Notes: generated from the letters alone by a model not told the origin. A stretch of 64,000 nt of DNA from Phellopilus nigrolimitatus (GCA_021029095.1 JAJOHG010000016.1:659277-723276); one strand, 5' to 3'. Numbered from the stretch's first letter, positions 10,220 through 21,290 are shown. Program-made: numbers and translations.

Positions 10220-12083
10220 ATTAGGGTCCCGCATACATTGTCAGGGCTCCGGGACGCGTAAAGTGAGTGGCACGTCTGTTGCCCAACGTCTTTCGGTTCT
10301 CAATCGTATGATATAGTCTCATAGGTGAACGACATACTGCACTTGCTGCCTTTAATCTGACTTAATCTGTTTCAGGGGAGCATATTGATTATTGCCTCTT
10401 CGGCGTACTTCCAGCTGCCGTAGAGCGCGATGTTCTAATGGCTGTCGGACCTACCGAGGAAGACCAACCCGGTCGCGTGACCGCGCAAAACTTGGACAGC
10501 AAATATACGCGGCAGACGTTTGCCCCTGCGAAGGCTCCTGGGAAGAACTGGGCCTTGGACATCGACAAGCGCAGTTGAGGTGGGAGAGCTACGTCAAAGC
10601 AGGATATTATGTGCGATTGTTTTCTCCTGGCTGCAAATTTCGCGATTACATAAAACTGCTCAGGGCGTTCTCGATAAATTTTTCAAAGCCAACGACGAAC
10701 TTCCCCGTGACCTCGACTTGCTTGTGACAGGCTCTGTTCCCGCCGGATCCGGATTGTCTTCCAGTGCGGCTATGGTCGTCGCGTCGACTCTCAGCTTCCT
10801 AGCGGTAAATGACAAATTAGACGGCATCACCAAGGGCGATCTTGTTGAAATGGCTGTCGAAAACGAAACAAGAGTTGGTATGTCTTCGTTCTACCCGCTT
10901 CAGGGATATGACTTATTCCCGACAAAGTTGTCAACAGCGGCGGGTAAGCTGCTATGATTATCAAGGACAAATCTGTATTCACGCGTGTGCAGAATGGACC
11001 AATCCGCTTCCGTCATCTGCAACGCAAATTCGGCGCTCTTCATCTCCTTCTTCCCCCGTTTGTCCGCGAAGCCCATCCCGCTCCCGATCACGTCGCCGTG
11101 CACCGTCATCGTCTGCGCGAACTCGCTCGTCGTCTCCGACAAGGTCGTGCACTCACGCACGCGTTACAACCTCCGCGTGGTCGAAACGCTCGCAGCCGCG
11201 CGCGTACTCGCCCAGCAGCTCGGTGTCCCCATCGGGAAGACGGAGAGGCTGCAGCTTAGGGTGCTGCTTGATCGATGGCTAAGCGTGACGAAAGGAGTCG
11301 AAACAGACCCAAAGGGGTTGAAGGAGGGGTTGGAGAAGATCGTAGAGAAGCTGGACGTACTCAAGCTTGTCGACAGCGATGGGAGCGATGGCACGGAGAT
11401 CGAGCTGACGCTGGAAGAGATGATCGCGTTATCGGGTTTAAGCACCGAGGAGTTTACGGAGACCTACCTATCGTGGGTCGACAGTAAGTGGATCCTCTCT
11501 ATCCCTACTTCGCCCGGCTCCATTGCGTTTTCCCAGTCGAGGCGACGCGGTTCCAGCTGTACAAGCGCGCGAAGCACGTTTTCCTCGAGGCGCTGCGCGT
11601 GCTCGAGCTCCGCGAGGTCTGCCTGCGCGGCGTGCACGAGCCGAGCGACGACACCCTGCGCGAGCTCGGGCGCCTGCTGGACGAGTCGCAGAAGAGCTGC
11701 ATGGCGGTGTACGAGTGCTCGTGCCCCGAGGTCGACCAGCTCACGCGCCTCGCGAAGCAGGCGGGCGCGTACGGGAGCCGGCAAACCGGTGAGAAGTAGC
11801 TCGTTTTACTCCTTAGAACCTTTCGCTTACCAGCCTGTGTTTAGATTAGGTGCTGGCTTGGGCGGATGCACGGTTTCCCTAGTTGAAGAATCGCGTGTGT
11901 CCGAGTTCATCGAGAAGATGCGGACTACCTATCCTCCGTACCACGGCCTGAAGGGCGAAGAGCTCTCCGAAGCGACCTTCCCTACGAAGCCGAGTAGCGG
12001 AGCTACTGGTGTGTAACCCTACTTTTATCTATTATCTTGCATTTTGACTGATAAATTCTGTGCCAGTCTACAAGTTGACATGA
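10220..12083 (+). pseudogene. GAL1: Galactokinase, 5'-truncated, with two microexons
   Basis: Galactokinase phosphorylates galactose in the Leloir pathway. All three GHMP-kinase motifs can be read: APGRVNLIGEHIDY (assembled across an 8-nt exon, 10317-10324), TGSVPAGSGLSSSAA, and TGAGLGGCTVSLV, where the family usually has a Trp. NSGGMDQSAS with the catalytic Asp is assembled from a 16-nt exon (10928-10943). Later exons run to ESRVSEFIEKMR and a short tail ending in TGA. The first roughly 40 residues are replaced by KIN1 sequence at 10219. A one-base loss near 10576 breaks the frame between DIDKR and [12 protein letters not shown]. Apart from these two faults the gene is well preserved, so it was probably captured recently. 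Confidence 0.9.
10317..10324 (+). other. GAL1: 8-nt microexon of galactokinase
   Basis: TCTCATAG lies between a GTGAGT...ATAG intron (10263-10316) and a GTGAAC...TTCAG intron (10325-10375). Including it restores GRVNLIGEHIDY exactly, the conserved motif 1. Confidence 0.8.
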
Positions 12084-12440
12084 GACGCTCCTACACGGAC
12101 TTGTGAAGAATGCCGTCTGAAGATCTTCGGACTGTAAACTGCTTTCCCCTGTATTACTCGTTAATACTGTAACCCTGCTCTACATATTTCTAAGTCATTC
12201 GTTTCTCATTGCTGGTTGGCTCACCAAGAGAAAAACCAAAACTTGACGGTCGCTCTATTTATCTTATCTTACTTCACGCGTACTTCACGAGCTGGAAATC
12301 TGCAATCCCTGCTTGCTTCATCGAAGGTTCCAGCACAATCCACAAAGACACTTAAGAACCTTCCATTAAAAGGAGGGAGAAGAACAAAGAGCGAAGAACT
12401 GACTTAAGCAAAATACAATGGGAACCATCGCGACGCGCTC
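12084..12440. other. Galactokinase 3' flank, no gene seen
   Basis: AT-richer noncoding DNA follows the galactokinase stop. Short open frames have no recognisable content. Confidence 0.4.
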
Positions 12441-12666
12441 ATGTGCTTGTGGCGCATAAATATCAGGTGTGGCTCAGTCCCTAACCTGAATTCCAACCAC
12501 ATCCACGACCACATCCACGACCAGCTCTTTGCGAGTCCCCTTGCTATTGTCCATCTCAGTCCACTTGCTACTTGCCACAAGCCGCAAACTGAGCTATTCT
12601 TGTGAGTGACTTTCTACAGTCTTCGACCTCTTGCATTCCTTGTGCTCACCTTTTGTCAAAGGCAAC

Positions 12667-14455
12667 ATGTTAGAGACAGTCCGACGTCTTCTCAAAGGCG
12701 TGGACCGCTCGGAACCTACTACAGATGTACCTGAGATCCTTGCCGACGTAAACAACAAAGCTGCGCCCCCCGCATTCCACTTCGCCTTTGAGGCTTCCCC
12801 CCGATTCGGAGGCTTGAGCTTCTTGAGGCGGCCTTCCATTGGAGGCAATAGCGCCGACGCACAAAGCACCGACGTCCAGTCGACATTTGTCGGCACGACT
12901 CAGACGTTAACGACCGAAGACAAGGTGCGCGCATCTATCGAGTCCCCCACTGACCTGAAGGCTGACCTTAGGTCGCGTGTGGATCAATGTGATAAACCCG
13001 ATAGAAGCCGGTGCATCCTCGACAGCCGGACCGACGTCCAAGCTATTCAGCGAGACCTCCAGTGACGAGGACGAAGTACAGCGTATGATAGATCCGCGGT
13101 ATGAGAGATGGTCGGAGCTCGACGCTATGATGGACCAAATATTGCTTGAGGAGGAGGAGGACACAGGCGTGGAAGGAGTTGGGTCCACCACATCGGCGGA
13201 AGGAATAGAGGTACGTGCTTTGTCCTCTCACTGCAACTTAGCTGACGAGAAAGCCTTCTAGGAGTCTGAAATCGACAACGCCAGCCCTCTCACCATCTTC
13301 CCTGCGTGCGAAATGGCGCTCCATTTCCATTATCTGCAATGGCTTCACGACAACGGGATTCTTGATTATCCACACAAGGCACTCACCGCAGAGGCCGTCG
13401 ACCGTCTTTTTACCATTGGCTGGCTCGACTTAGTGGATCATTTCGACTCTGTTTTAGCGTGCGCGTTGCTTGGCCACGGCGCGTACCGGCGGATCCATCG
13501 GCTTTCAGGCGTGCCGACATACGATGGGAGAATACTCCAGTCACAGGGAAACTGGACGATCTCACCAGACGCGCGTCCCCCGACAAGCAAGCAAATTGAT
13601 GCATTCATCCGCGACCAGGAGGAGGCCCGCGAGTCGAATGAAAACGATGATGGATGCAGGGTAAATGGTTATCGCCTTTTGTTTTCCCAGCGTCCGGCTC
13701 GCGATCTCGGCTGGGAAAAGCAGCGTCTCGTCCAACACGGCTATTGGGGTCTTCGATGCATAGGAAGAGACGATGACATGGCAGGGGCCATGATCGAATA
13801 CCCCGATTCGCGTTTCAAACCCGCGGGTAAACACCACGAGCAGATCGTGGATAATAAACAGGAGACTTGCCTGACAGCAAAGCCTGTCAGCACACATATA
13901 GGCACCCCCAGGGGTAAAAAGCACCAGCGGGATCCCTCTCTCGACGATCCTGGGGATGCGAAAGAGACGGTCCAGCTTCCAAACCACTCTATTCAGATCA
14001 CCAGTGAGGTCGTCTATGAAGATAGACAGGAGTTCTGCCTGCCGATGGACACCGCCAGCGCACAACGGGGCACAATCGGCGATCCCGCGAGCGACAGTAG
14101 AAAGCGCAGTCGGGATTCCTTCGAGGACATATCTGAGGACGTAGTGTACATGATCACGCAACCCGTTGTCGACGAAGAAAGGCAGGAGACCTACCTACCA
14201 ATGAATACAGTCAGCGCGCTAGCGCGCACCTCGGCAAGTAATGGTAGAAGGCAACAACGCCACCGATTCCCCGGCATGCCTGAGGAAGTCCCCTCCCGCC
14301 GCAGTGCGCGGATCGAGAATTCGAAGAAGGAAGCCGCCGCGAAAAAAGCCGCCGAGGAAGCCGAATCTTTAATGAAGGCCAGCACATTGAACACAAGCGG
14401 CAGACCGAAGACCAGTCGAAGGCGTGGTGGAAATCCCGCGCAAGCACGTCGGTAA
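12667..14455 (+). CDS. Hypothetical protein with three internal repeats
   Basis: I do not recognise this gene. Exon 1 starts at the first ATG after a CT-rich leader. Open frame resumes with SETSSDEDEVQRMIDPRYER, then a clear 51-nt intron (13211-13261, GTACGT...TTCTAG) and a long last exon. The best first intron (12925-12971) does not preserve the frame, so either a one-base error or another junction is involved. The last exon has three imperfect repeats, each a Q-E-x-x-L core plus a basic stretch: KQETCLTAKPVSTHIGT, RQEFCLPMDTASAQRGT and RQETYLPMNTVSALART. It ends with an Ala/Lys helix (SKKEAAAKKAAEEAES) and an Arg-rich tail resembling a nuclear signal. It is unique in the window and is its best candidate for a working gene. 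Confidence 0.55.
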
Positions 14456-14639
14456 TGCAAGGTCTTCTATTCGACGCTGGCGACCAATGACCGAGGGGAT
14501 GCGTGAAAACAGCTTTGTTCTGTAAGCGTTTGGCAGACGACGAAGTAGTCAAAGGGCAGAACGTAGTAGTTGGAGTCCAAGACTCAGAGTTTTGTCCATT
14601 CTTCTTTTTATAAACGAGCTGAAGGCGAAGGTCGGCGAG

Positions 14640-14815
14640 GTGCTTGATCGAACTTGAAAACAAGCTGGCCGCACAGGAGGAGACTGAGAAGGACCTGGAA
14701 CTCGCCATCTGCGTTGAGGCTCACGCGAATTTGCTGTCGAACCAACTCGAGCGAGTCCGATCTGGCACAGCAGTCCCATCTTCAAATAAGAGCGAAGAGA
14801 GCACAGCACGCTGAA
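14640..14815 (+). pseudogene. Coiled-coil C-terminal fragment, unidentified
   Basis: The frame reads ENKLAAQEETEKDLELAIC followed by LLSNQLERVRSGTAV and a stop. It is a heptad-like helix. The stop coincides with the start of a leader cassette. The 180 bases before it (14456-14640) show no feature. Confidence 0.3.
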
Positions 14816-15240
14816 CGTGACGACGTCCGTCGTGATGTCAGAAAGTCAAATTTGATCGACGGCCGGCACGACCCGAAGTGAGCAAACATTACGACGCGCG
14901 TCGTCACGTTGGGAAAAAAAAAATGATCACCTCAACTTCGCTTCGACTTCGTCTCTGCGCATCGTCATGATCATCCGCAGTAAGTTTCCTTTGTTTTATC
15001 TATCTTCGTTATATACTAATCTGCAAAACTTCATTTATAAAGGTCTAATGGTCTCGACTTAACTCCACCAGCAGCAGCAGCAACAGCAACTCAGTCGCCT
15101 GTGGTCGCATCGTGCCAGTCGATCAAGGCCGTCTCACACTGGCAGACGAGATACTGGAACCAGCTGGAGGGCGCGAGCGTTAGGTACGTAGTGAGAGCAG
15201 CTGAACGCAAGCGACGACACTAACGAGTATTTCGGCATCC
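14813..15240 (+). repeat. Leader cassette, copy 4
   Basis: Closely matches copy 1: the GATGTCAGAAAGTC string, palindrome at 14891-14904, poly-A, GTAAGTTTCC intron with a TATACTAATCTG branch region, CAG repeats and a second GTACGT intron. Confidence 0.7.
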
Positions 15241-15720
15241 GAAGGCATGTCCCTCCTCTCTCCGCTCCCCTCGTCCGCCTCACTGTCCGCCGGGCTGCGT
15301 GTCAGACCACGCCGTCATCGATCAATCCCAGACGCCCCTTTACTGCAGTGAGGCGCGCCTCGAGGGGTTCTGCCGAGCGCGCGCGAGATCCTCAAGTGCG
15401 ACCTCCTGAAGTCAGCGATGTCGGCACACCCCACCGCAAAGACAAAATCCCACGGAAAGGAAACGCGTGCCGGCCTCGGTGCCCACCCCGCTCAGCTCAA
15501 CCCCGTCCACGCGTCTCTGCACAACTTGTGGCGCGCGCCGAACCTATGGGATCTCCGCGCGCTCGACCTCGTCGCGACTGCGCTCTGCCTCGCTCTCTCC
15601 GACTCGGATACGACCTCGAGAGCGACTGGTACGAGCTTTACTGCGAGAGCCAGCGCTGAGGGCAGATTGGGAGTCGAACAAAGTCAGAATGCTGAGGGTG
15701 ATAACGATGGTGCGTAAAGT
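15240..15720 (+). pseudogene. Fragment with YCSEA motif, copy 1
   Basis: It shares sequence with 50590-51060. The frame contains QTPLYCSEA and, further on, NLWRAPNLWDLRALDL in broken frames. The YCS-x-x-C type motif (complete in the other copy as LYCSEACRKKDLEW) recalls small fungal ECL1/life-span-regulator zinc proteins, but that is a guess. It is joined at about 15722 to the SEC61 fragment. Confidence 0.3.
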
Positions 15721-15721
15721 T

Positions 15722-16195
15722 CTGTGCCGCTCACACTCGAGGGCGCGCTAATGAGCAATGTCTTCATCGTCAGCCAGATGCTCGCAAGTCGCTTCCCGGA
15801 CATCTACACCGCGATTTACGTCACGTTTATCGTGTCTGTGTGCGCGCTCTTCTCGAAGATGTGGATCGAGGCGTCCTGCTCGGGTTCGCACGATGTCGCG
15901 AAGCAGCTCAAGGACCAGCAGATGGTAATGGCCAGCCACCGGGAGGATTCGATTTACAAGGAATTGAAGCGCGTTATTTCGACAGCGGCTGCCTTCGGTG
16001 CCGCCTCGGCCTCTTCCCCGTTGCCGCCGACCTCATGGGCGCTATTAGCAGCGGTACTGGTATAGTCATGGCCGTCACCATCATCTACAGATGTGCGTCC
16101 TTTTCCTTCTTTATCATCGCATTCTCTTACTTACTACACTTTCAGATTCACGAGTCGAGTATCCCCGAGATGGCCGCGTTCGGTGACCTCTGGGC
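15722..16195 (+). pseudogene. SEC61: SEC61 alpha, C-terminal fragment 1
   Basis: SEC61 alpha forms the protein-conducting channel of the ER membrane. Visible are ALMSNVFIVSQMLASRFPDI, a hydrophobic segment (TAIYVTFIVSVCALF), KQLKDQQMVMASHREDSIYK, ELKRVISTAAAFGA with a frameshift through the next membrane segment, an intron ending TTTCAG, and [10 protein letters not shown] at the C-terminus. About 30 residues between SRFP and DIYTA are deleted compared with the family. The same C-terminal end is joined to the Dicer 3' flank here and at 49070. Confidence 0.88.
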
Positions 16196-16545
16196 TAGTT
16201 TGCGTTCGTATTACCGTTCCTTTCGCGGACATGTGCGTGTACATACGGCTTGGTCCGATATGTTCTGCTGCGGTATGAGTTCGGTTTCTGTTCTGGCGGG
16301 CTGCCGGAGGGGCACATCGAGTGGGTTGAAGTTTTGGCTGGGCTATTAGCAGAAGTTGTACCATGCGCGCTGTGCCAGCCGCGGGCTCGCGCTTTAAACG
16401 TTGGGATATATATAATTTTGCCCGCTGTTGCTCTTTCACTCCTTCTTTCACTTCGTGATCTCCGGGAATATATCACAAATTAGTTGGATTATAAGTTGCA
16501 AGAAACGACAAGGACAAAGTATGTGACCCAAATCTACAGATTCTG
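16196..16545 (-). repeat. Dicer-fragment 3' flank repeat, copy 2
   Basis: Second copy of the noncoding segment that follows each Dicer-like fragment. It begins at the SEC61 join with ATTACCGTT and includes GATATATATAATTTTGCC. Confidence 0.65.
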
Positions 16546-16930
16546 AGACACAACACGGACATCAACCCAAGCCGCTCCAGCATACCATGCACCGCGTCCA
16601 TGTCGCCTTTGCTGTTAGGCGCCTGAAACCGCGCGAGCGTCGCCCACTCGGGAACGTGTGCCCGCTCTCGACTGCGCATTCAATTTCTTCATGCCCTCTC
16701 TGGAAAAGCGCGAGTGCATCGCGCTGCTGGTTCAGCGGCGCCCTGCTAGAGCGCAGCACACTGCATGAGATGCTTAGTGTGCTGCCTGGGTGTAGGGTGT
16801 ACATGCGCCGCGTTGCGCGCCCTGAACCGGGCTCGCGCGATGAGCAGCAGTTTGTGCGCGAAGGTGAGCGCGAGCGTAGACTTAGGGTAGGAAAGCTGAA
16901 TGGGTGAGTCTTTAAGCGGGTCGAGCGTGC
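16546..16930 (-). pseudogene. Dicer-like RNase III fragment, copy 2 (catalytic helix deleted)
   Basis: The minus strand reads EWATLARFQAPN joined directly to SKGDMDAVHGMLERLGLM. Compared with copy 3, about 20 residues carrying the D-I-V-E-S metal motif and AVYLDS are missing, without breaking the frame. The N-terminal part is also shortened. This copy could not encode an active nuclease. Confidence 0.7.
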
Positions 16931-16989
16931 ACGAAGGTGGCCGAGATCTGCGAGGAGAACGGTGCGGATTTTGAGATGAGTCGTTTTTG

Positions 16990-17290
16990 CTAGTGCTGGC
17001 ACGCTGACATTACGACGCGCGTCGTAATGTTTTCAGTCTTATCTAATCGCTGATCGCTGTCCGGCCCGGAGAGATCGACCAAGATTTGACGACGCGCGTC
17101 GTCAAATCGAGTCGATCCTTTGGCCCTCAAGCTTCGATTTTGTTCTGACTTCGTCTTTATCTTGATTTCTTGATTTCTCGACTTCGGTTCGCGTGTTACT
17201 GTCCAAACGTAAGTTTCTTTCTCTTTCTTCATTGCTTTTCGTGTACTAATATAACTATCTATCTAGATGCGAAGATCTAACCTCGCCAGC
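16990..17290 (+). repeat. Leader cassette, copy 5
   Basis: Carries two perfect palindromes (17007-17030, 24 bp; 17083-17108, 26 bp) on either side of TCTAATCGCTGATCGCTGT. A GTAAGTTTC intron with TACTAATATAACTATC and a TCTAG acceptor comes before ATGCGAAGATC. It leads into phosphoketolase. Confidence 0.75.
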
Positions 17291-17930
17291 AGCGCGCGTG
17301 TACCTCCCGCCGGACGCAAACTGCTTCCTCTCAACCATCGCGCACTGCCTGCATCTGGTCGGATTGAAGCAACTTATACCGACTCGGCTCTGCAGCGAGG
17401 GCCGACACACTGTGTCGCGGGCGCGTCAGTCTGGCAGTACGTGATCACCGATGGCGGGCTGAACCCAGACGTGTACGTCCGCTTTTCTTCGTTTCCAGTT
17501 TTGCATCCAGAGAGCTGATGCGCACTCAAGTGTCCTCGTTGGCATCGGCGTCGAGCTCGCGTTCGAGCTTATTGCGGCCGCCGCGCTGCTACAAAAGGAC
17601 GTACCTGTGCTGCGCGTGCGCGCTTCGTGGCGCTCTTCACTGGCGCGGCGCACTTCAACTACCACGGGTACGCAGCCTCCTCTTCGGGCGGCCGGGCACG
17701 GCGCGCATGCAGATCGCGGGTAACAGCGAAAAGGACACGACAACGGCGCCTTTCTGCATGATGCTCGGCAGCGGCGTGCCGAGTTGCCATGTCGCGGCGG
17801 CGGCGGTGCGCGCAGGCGCGGCGATGAACAAGCGGGTTGCGGTCGACACGCAGACGAAGATCGGCGAGCGGGTACGCGCTCAAGCACGGCCAGGGTGCGT
17901 GTTCCGCCACTAATGACATTCTCGTTATGG
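17290..17930 (+). pseudogene. XFP: Phosphoketolase, C-terminal fragment
   Basis: Phosphoketolase is a thiamine-diphosphate enzyme splitting xylulose-5-P or fructose-6-P to acetyl phosphate. Reading across several frames: YLPPDANCFLSTIAHCLH, AGASVWQYVITDGGLNPDV, VGIGVELAFELIAAAALLQK, DVPVLRVRAF, AHFNYHGY, LLFGRPGTARMQIAGNSEKD and AAVRAGAAM. These lie in the family's order in the C-terminal domain. At least three frame changes and small deletions are present, and the TDP-binding N-terminal domains are absent. It sits between two leader cassettes. Confidence 0.8.
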
Positions 17931-17959
17931 CGCACGCAGCTGATTACTTTTTGTCTTGC

Positions 17960-18245
17960 TTTTCCAGGTGATGTAATGTTTTCAGTCTTATTTCATCGCT
18001 GATCGCTGTCCGGCCCGGAGAGATGACCTCGATTTGACGACGCGCGTCGTCAAATCTTGTCGATCTTTTTTTGGCCTCAAGCTTTGACTTCGTCTTCATC
18101 GATCGCTCGACTTCGCTTCGTCTAAACGTAAGTTAGTCTTTTTTCTTCATGCCATTAGTGTACTAATCTGTAAACCATCTATCTAGCGCGAGGGTCATGC
18201 AGCTGCCGCAGCCGCAGCAGCAACAACAGCAACATCAACGTACGA
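17960..18245 (+). repeat. Leader cassette, copy 6
   Basis: Palindrome at 18031-18056, then CTTCG-rich leader, GTAAGTTAG intron with TACTAATCTGTAAACC and a TCTAG acceptor, then the CAG/CAA start. It is fused directly to the middle of a MUB1 copy. Confidence 0.75.
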
Positions 18246-19800
18246 GGATCAGAGTCGCGTCGTGCAGGCTGGCACGCTACAGGTCGTCGGCTGCGTTCTC
18301 GAGGCCTGGCTCGCATCAAAAGGCTTCGCTGTTGGTCCGAGTGCGAGCGCGAGCGGCATCCCGCGCGAGACCCGCGAGGAAAAACAGCTTAGGCGGCAGC
18401 AGCAGCTCGAGCAGCGCCAACGAGAGCAAGCACAAGAGCTCGTCCGCCTTCTCGCGCGAGAACGGTCTTTCGCAATTGCCGAGGTGAATTCGATCTCTTG
18501 ACTTTCTTCGCGCTTGCTCATCTGACGCCGCCCTAAGGACGAACGGAGCATCGCCACTTCGGATGCGGAGATGACGGTGTCAACGGACACTTCTGCAGAC
18601 ACTTATGCCGCTGGGTTCTGGGACGCCGACGGGCACGGTCATTGTCCCTGGACGGGACCGCTCGGGCACTCTGGTGGCGCGACGTATCTGGGACGTAGAC
18701 GTCAGCGATCGTTCGCAAGAGCTGCCCATGCCAGGGCCGCTAATGTCGCGGAGTCGTACCGTGCGCGGGCGCATTGCCGAGTCTGCAACACCGTCTGCGT
18801 GGACATCGCGACTGGACACGGAGGATGACGCGGATGTTGAGATGGAGACGTCGATGACGCAGGATCAGGTCGCGGACGAGAACGTGCCGCCCCCACCATC
18901 CCTTTCACCTCCACGACGGACTCGTCTCCGACTCGCCATTCCCAGCTGGAGCAGGTACGGTCGGTGTTGGCATGGCCGGAGTCTCCGATACTCTTGACGT
19001 CGACCTCGATGCGCACATCATCATCAACACGAACGCGGCTGACGACGGCGTGTCTCATGGGATCGGTGGCGCTCGACCAAAACGTCAACGACGACTTGGC
19101 GATGGGCACCCCGCCTGGCGCACCCTGGGCGAACGATGCCGCGCAGCGCACACGCGCGAATACCCTTACCGTCAATACCCGCAACATGACGCGCAAGCAC
19201 TACCATCACCACGGCCATGCGCACTGGCGAGAAGAGCTCACGCCGCGTGCTGTCCTGGCGAGTTCACCCATGCACACACATGCGCACTCGCCGATGCTTG
19301 TCGCAATGCCGGCTTGTCGCGATGCCTGTCGGCGCGGACTGCACGAATGCGGGTCCAACGCGGAGCTCGCCTGCTTGCTGCGCCGCGGGCGGGTCGAACC
19401 ATGAGTCTCCCGTTCAAGCGACGCGCGGTGCCCTAGTATTACCTGCTGCTGCTGCTACACCTGCACGTACGCCAGGCGCTTTACAAGCCGCGCCTGAGCT
19501 TCCACCCTGCGACAGCGAGAATAGCGCGGACACGCCGTCAGCATCTGCCACGTCTGCTGGAGTGAGGGATAGTTCAAGCTAGAGAGGAGGCGCGTGGACT
19601 AGGACCTGTGCGACGGCAAGTGCGCACTCAGTCGCGACGGCGTTGGCGGATCTCAAGAAGGACGGCTACCAGCGATCGTCGAGCCCATCTCGCCGAAGCC
19701 GCAGCTTTCCACGGACGCGCAGGAATGGCCGCCGATGTTCCCGCAGCTTCCCTTTGATTCTGTGCGTTGGCATTTTTTTTCTTGTTCGTGAAATCTTTGA
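18245..19800 (+). pseudogene. MUB1: MUB1/samB-like, copy 2 (middle part)
   Basis: The copy begins within the repeat domain at SRVVQAGTLQVVGCVLEAWL and continues ASKGFAVGPSASASGIPRET and a Gln-rich helix (RRQQQLEQRQREQAQELVRL). Next come EDDADVEMETSMTQDQ, VALDQNVNDDLAMG and a His-rich stretch. The low-complexity region runs to about 19800 and the MYND finger is not present. It is cut at both ends: by the leader cassette on the left and by the Dicer 3' flank on the right. Frame changes are frequent. Confidence 0.68.
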
Positions 19801-19839
19801 ACGGCATACTGACTATTTGTGAATCTACAGGCTTCTTTC

Positions 19840-20185
19840 CGTGCACCCAACCTTTTCGTTCTCATTACCGTTTTTTTCGCGGATATGTGCCGTACATACG
19901 GCTCGATCCGGTTTTTCCTGCTGCGGCCTGAGTTCGGTTTCTGTTTGGCGGGCTGCCAAGCGGCACTTCGAGTGGGATCGAGTTCGGCTGGGCTAATATC
20001 AAAGTTGTACCATGCGCGCGCTTTAAAAGTTGGGATATATATAAATTTGCCCTTTGTGGCGTTTTTGCTCCTTCGCTGACTTCGTGGTCTCCGGGAATGA
20101 ATAACAAAATAGTTGGATTGGAAGTTGCAAGAAACGACAAGGACAAAGTACGAGTACAAATTTGAAATCTACAGTTTCTCGGACG
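19840..20185 (-). repeat. Dicer-fragment 3' flank repeat, copy 3
   Basis: Third copy of the segment, containing CATTACCGTTTTTTTCGCGG and GGGATATATATAAATTTGCC. Confidence 0.65.
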
Positions 20186-20760
20186 CAACACGGACATCAA
20201 CCCTAGCCGCTCCAGCACACCACGCATCGCGTCCATGTCGCTGTTGCTGTCGAGGTACACGGCGTGCAGCAGACTCTCCACGATGTCGCCGAGGAATTTG
20301 GGCGCCTGCAACCGCGCGAGCATTGCCCACGAAAACGTGTGCCCGTTCTCGAGTGCGCGCGCGATTTCTTCTTGCCCTCGCTGGAAACGCGCCAGTGCGT
20401 CGCGCTGCTTATACAGCAGCGCCTTTCTCGAGTGCAGCAGACATTGCATGAGATGCGCAGTGTGTTGCGTCGAAGAACGCACTGCAAGCGAGCGCGCGGC
20501 ATCCCAGCACGTCATTGCTGCGTCGACCAGGACATGCGCGCGCAGGCACACGAAAGCGAGGAATTGCATTTTGACGAGTGTTGCGTCCGGTCGTGCATCT
20601 TCCCGGGTTTATATGCGTCTGAGCCTGCGCTGGGCTTGCGCGCATGAGGGCCTATACAGGTAACAGCTTGTGAGATGGACTCTGGGTTAGAAAGTTGAAC
20701 GGACACACCTTTATGCGACTCGAGCGCGAAGATGGCCGTGGTCCGCGTGAAGAGCGAAGA
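20185..20760 (-). pseudogene. Dicer-like RNase III fragment, copy 3 (best preserved)
   Basis: A continuous minus-strand frame of 234 codons starts with MQFLAFVCLRAHVLVDAAM and continues with LMQCLLHSRKALLYKQRDAL, HTFSWAMLARLQAPKFLGDI, VESLLHAVYLDSNSDMDAMR and GVLERLGLM. It then runs into the 3' flank. The metal-binding Asp and Glu of the second RNase III motif are intact. Upstream are a likely short intron (near 20683-20710) and an exon ending ALESHKG. The region that would carry the first RNase III signature was not found, so an active enzyme is unlikely. Confidence 0.72.
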
Positions 20761-20769
20761 CGACCATGT

Positions 20770-21290
20770 TGAGCAAAAAGCCTGTAAAAGAAAGTTAGAG
20801 GACGCTGCTGTAAAATAGAGTAAAACTTTGCGGACCTGGCACGCTGACACGAAGACTGTCCGGCACAGCCCGAGGACAGCGATGCGCGTCGTCCTCGGCA
20901 TGTCGATCTTCAAGCTTCTTCGTCTTCGTCTCGACCTCTTGACCTCTCGACTTCGCTTCGCACATCGTGTCTATTCGTAAGTTGTTCCTTCTGCTTTATG
21001 CCTTTAGTATGCTAATCTGTAAACTATCTGTCTAGATGCGAGGATCATGCCTCGGCAGCTGCAGCTGCAACAACATCAACAGCAGCAACAGTAACAGCAG
21101 CAACTCCGCCGCAACATGTCGCGCTGGGCCATCTTGCGCTGGCGAGTCCGGTCGCGTGGAAGAGCCGAGAGGAGGGTTAGATCAAACAAAGACCTAGGTA
21201 TGTAGTAAAAATGTCTGAACGCGAGCGCGATGCTAACGACCACTTCAGCTCCTCGAACGCTACCGCGCGCCAGCCATCCGTGAATGGCGC
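20770..21290 (+). repeat. Leader cassette, copy 7 (bidirectional)
   Basis: The minus-strand intron (GTTAGA-less, shortened, ending TTTTACAG) leads into the Dicer-like fragment. On the plus strand are the CTGTCC/GGACAG hairpin, the GTAAGTTGTTCC intron with a TGCTAATCTGTAAAC branch region, ATGCGAGG, the CAG/CAA tract, and a second intron before KIN1 copy 2. Confidence 0.7.

Noticed and set aside
20185..20760. Active stand-alone RNase III
   Set aside because: The first RNase III signature and double-stranded RNA-binding domain are missing, and the frame runs into noncoding flank.
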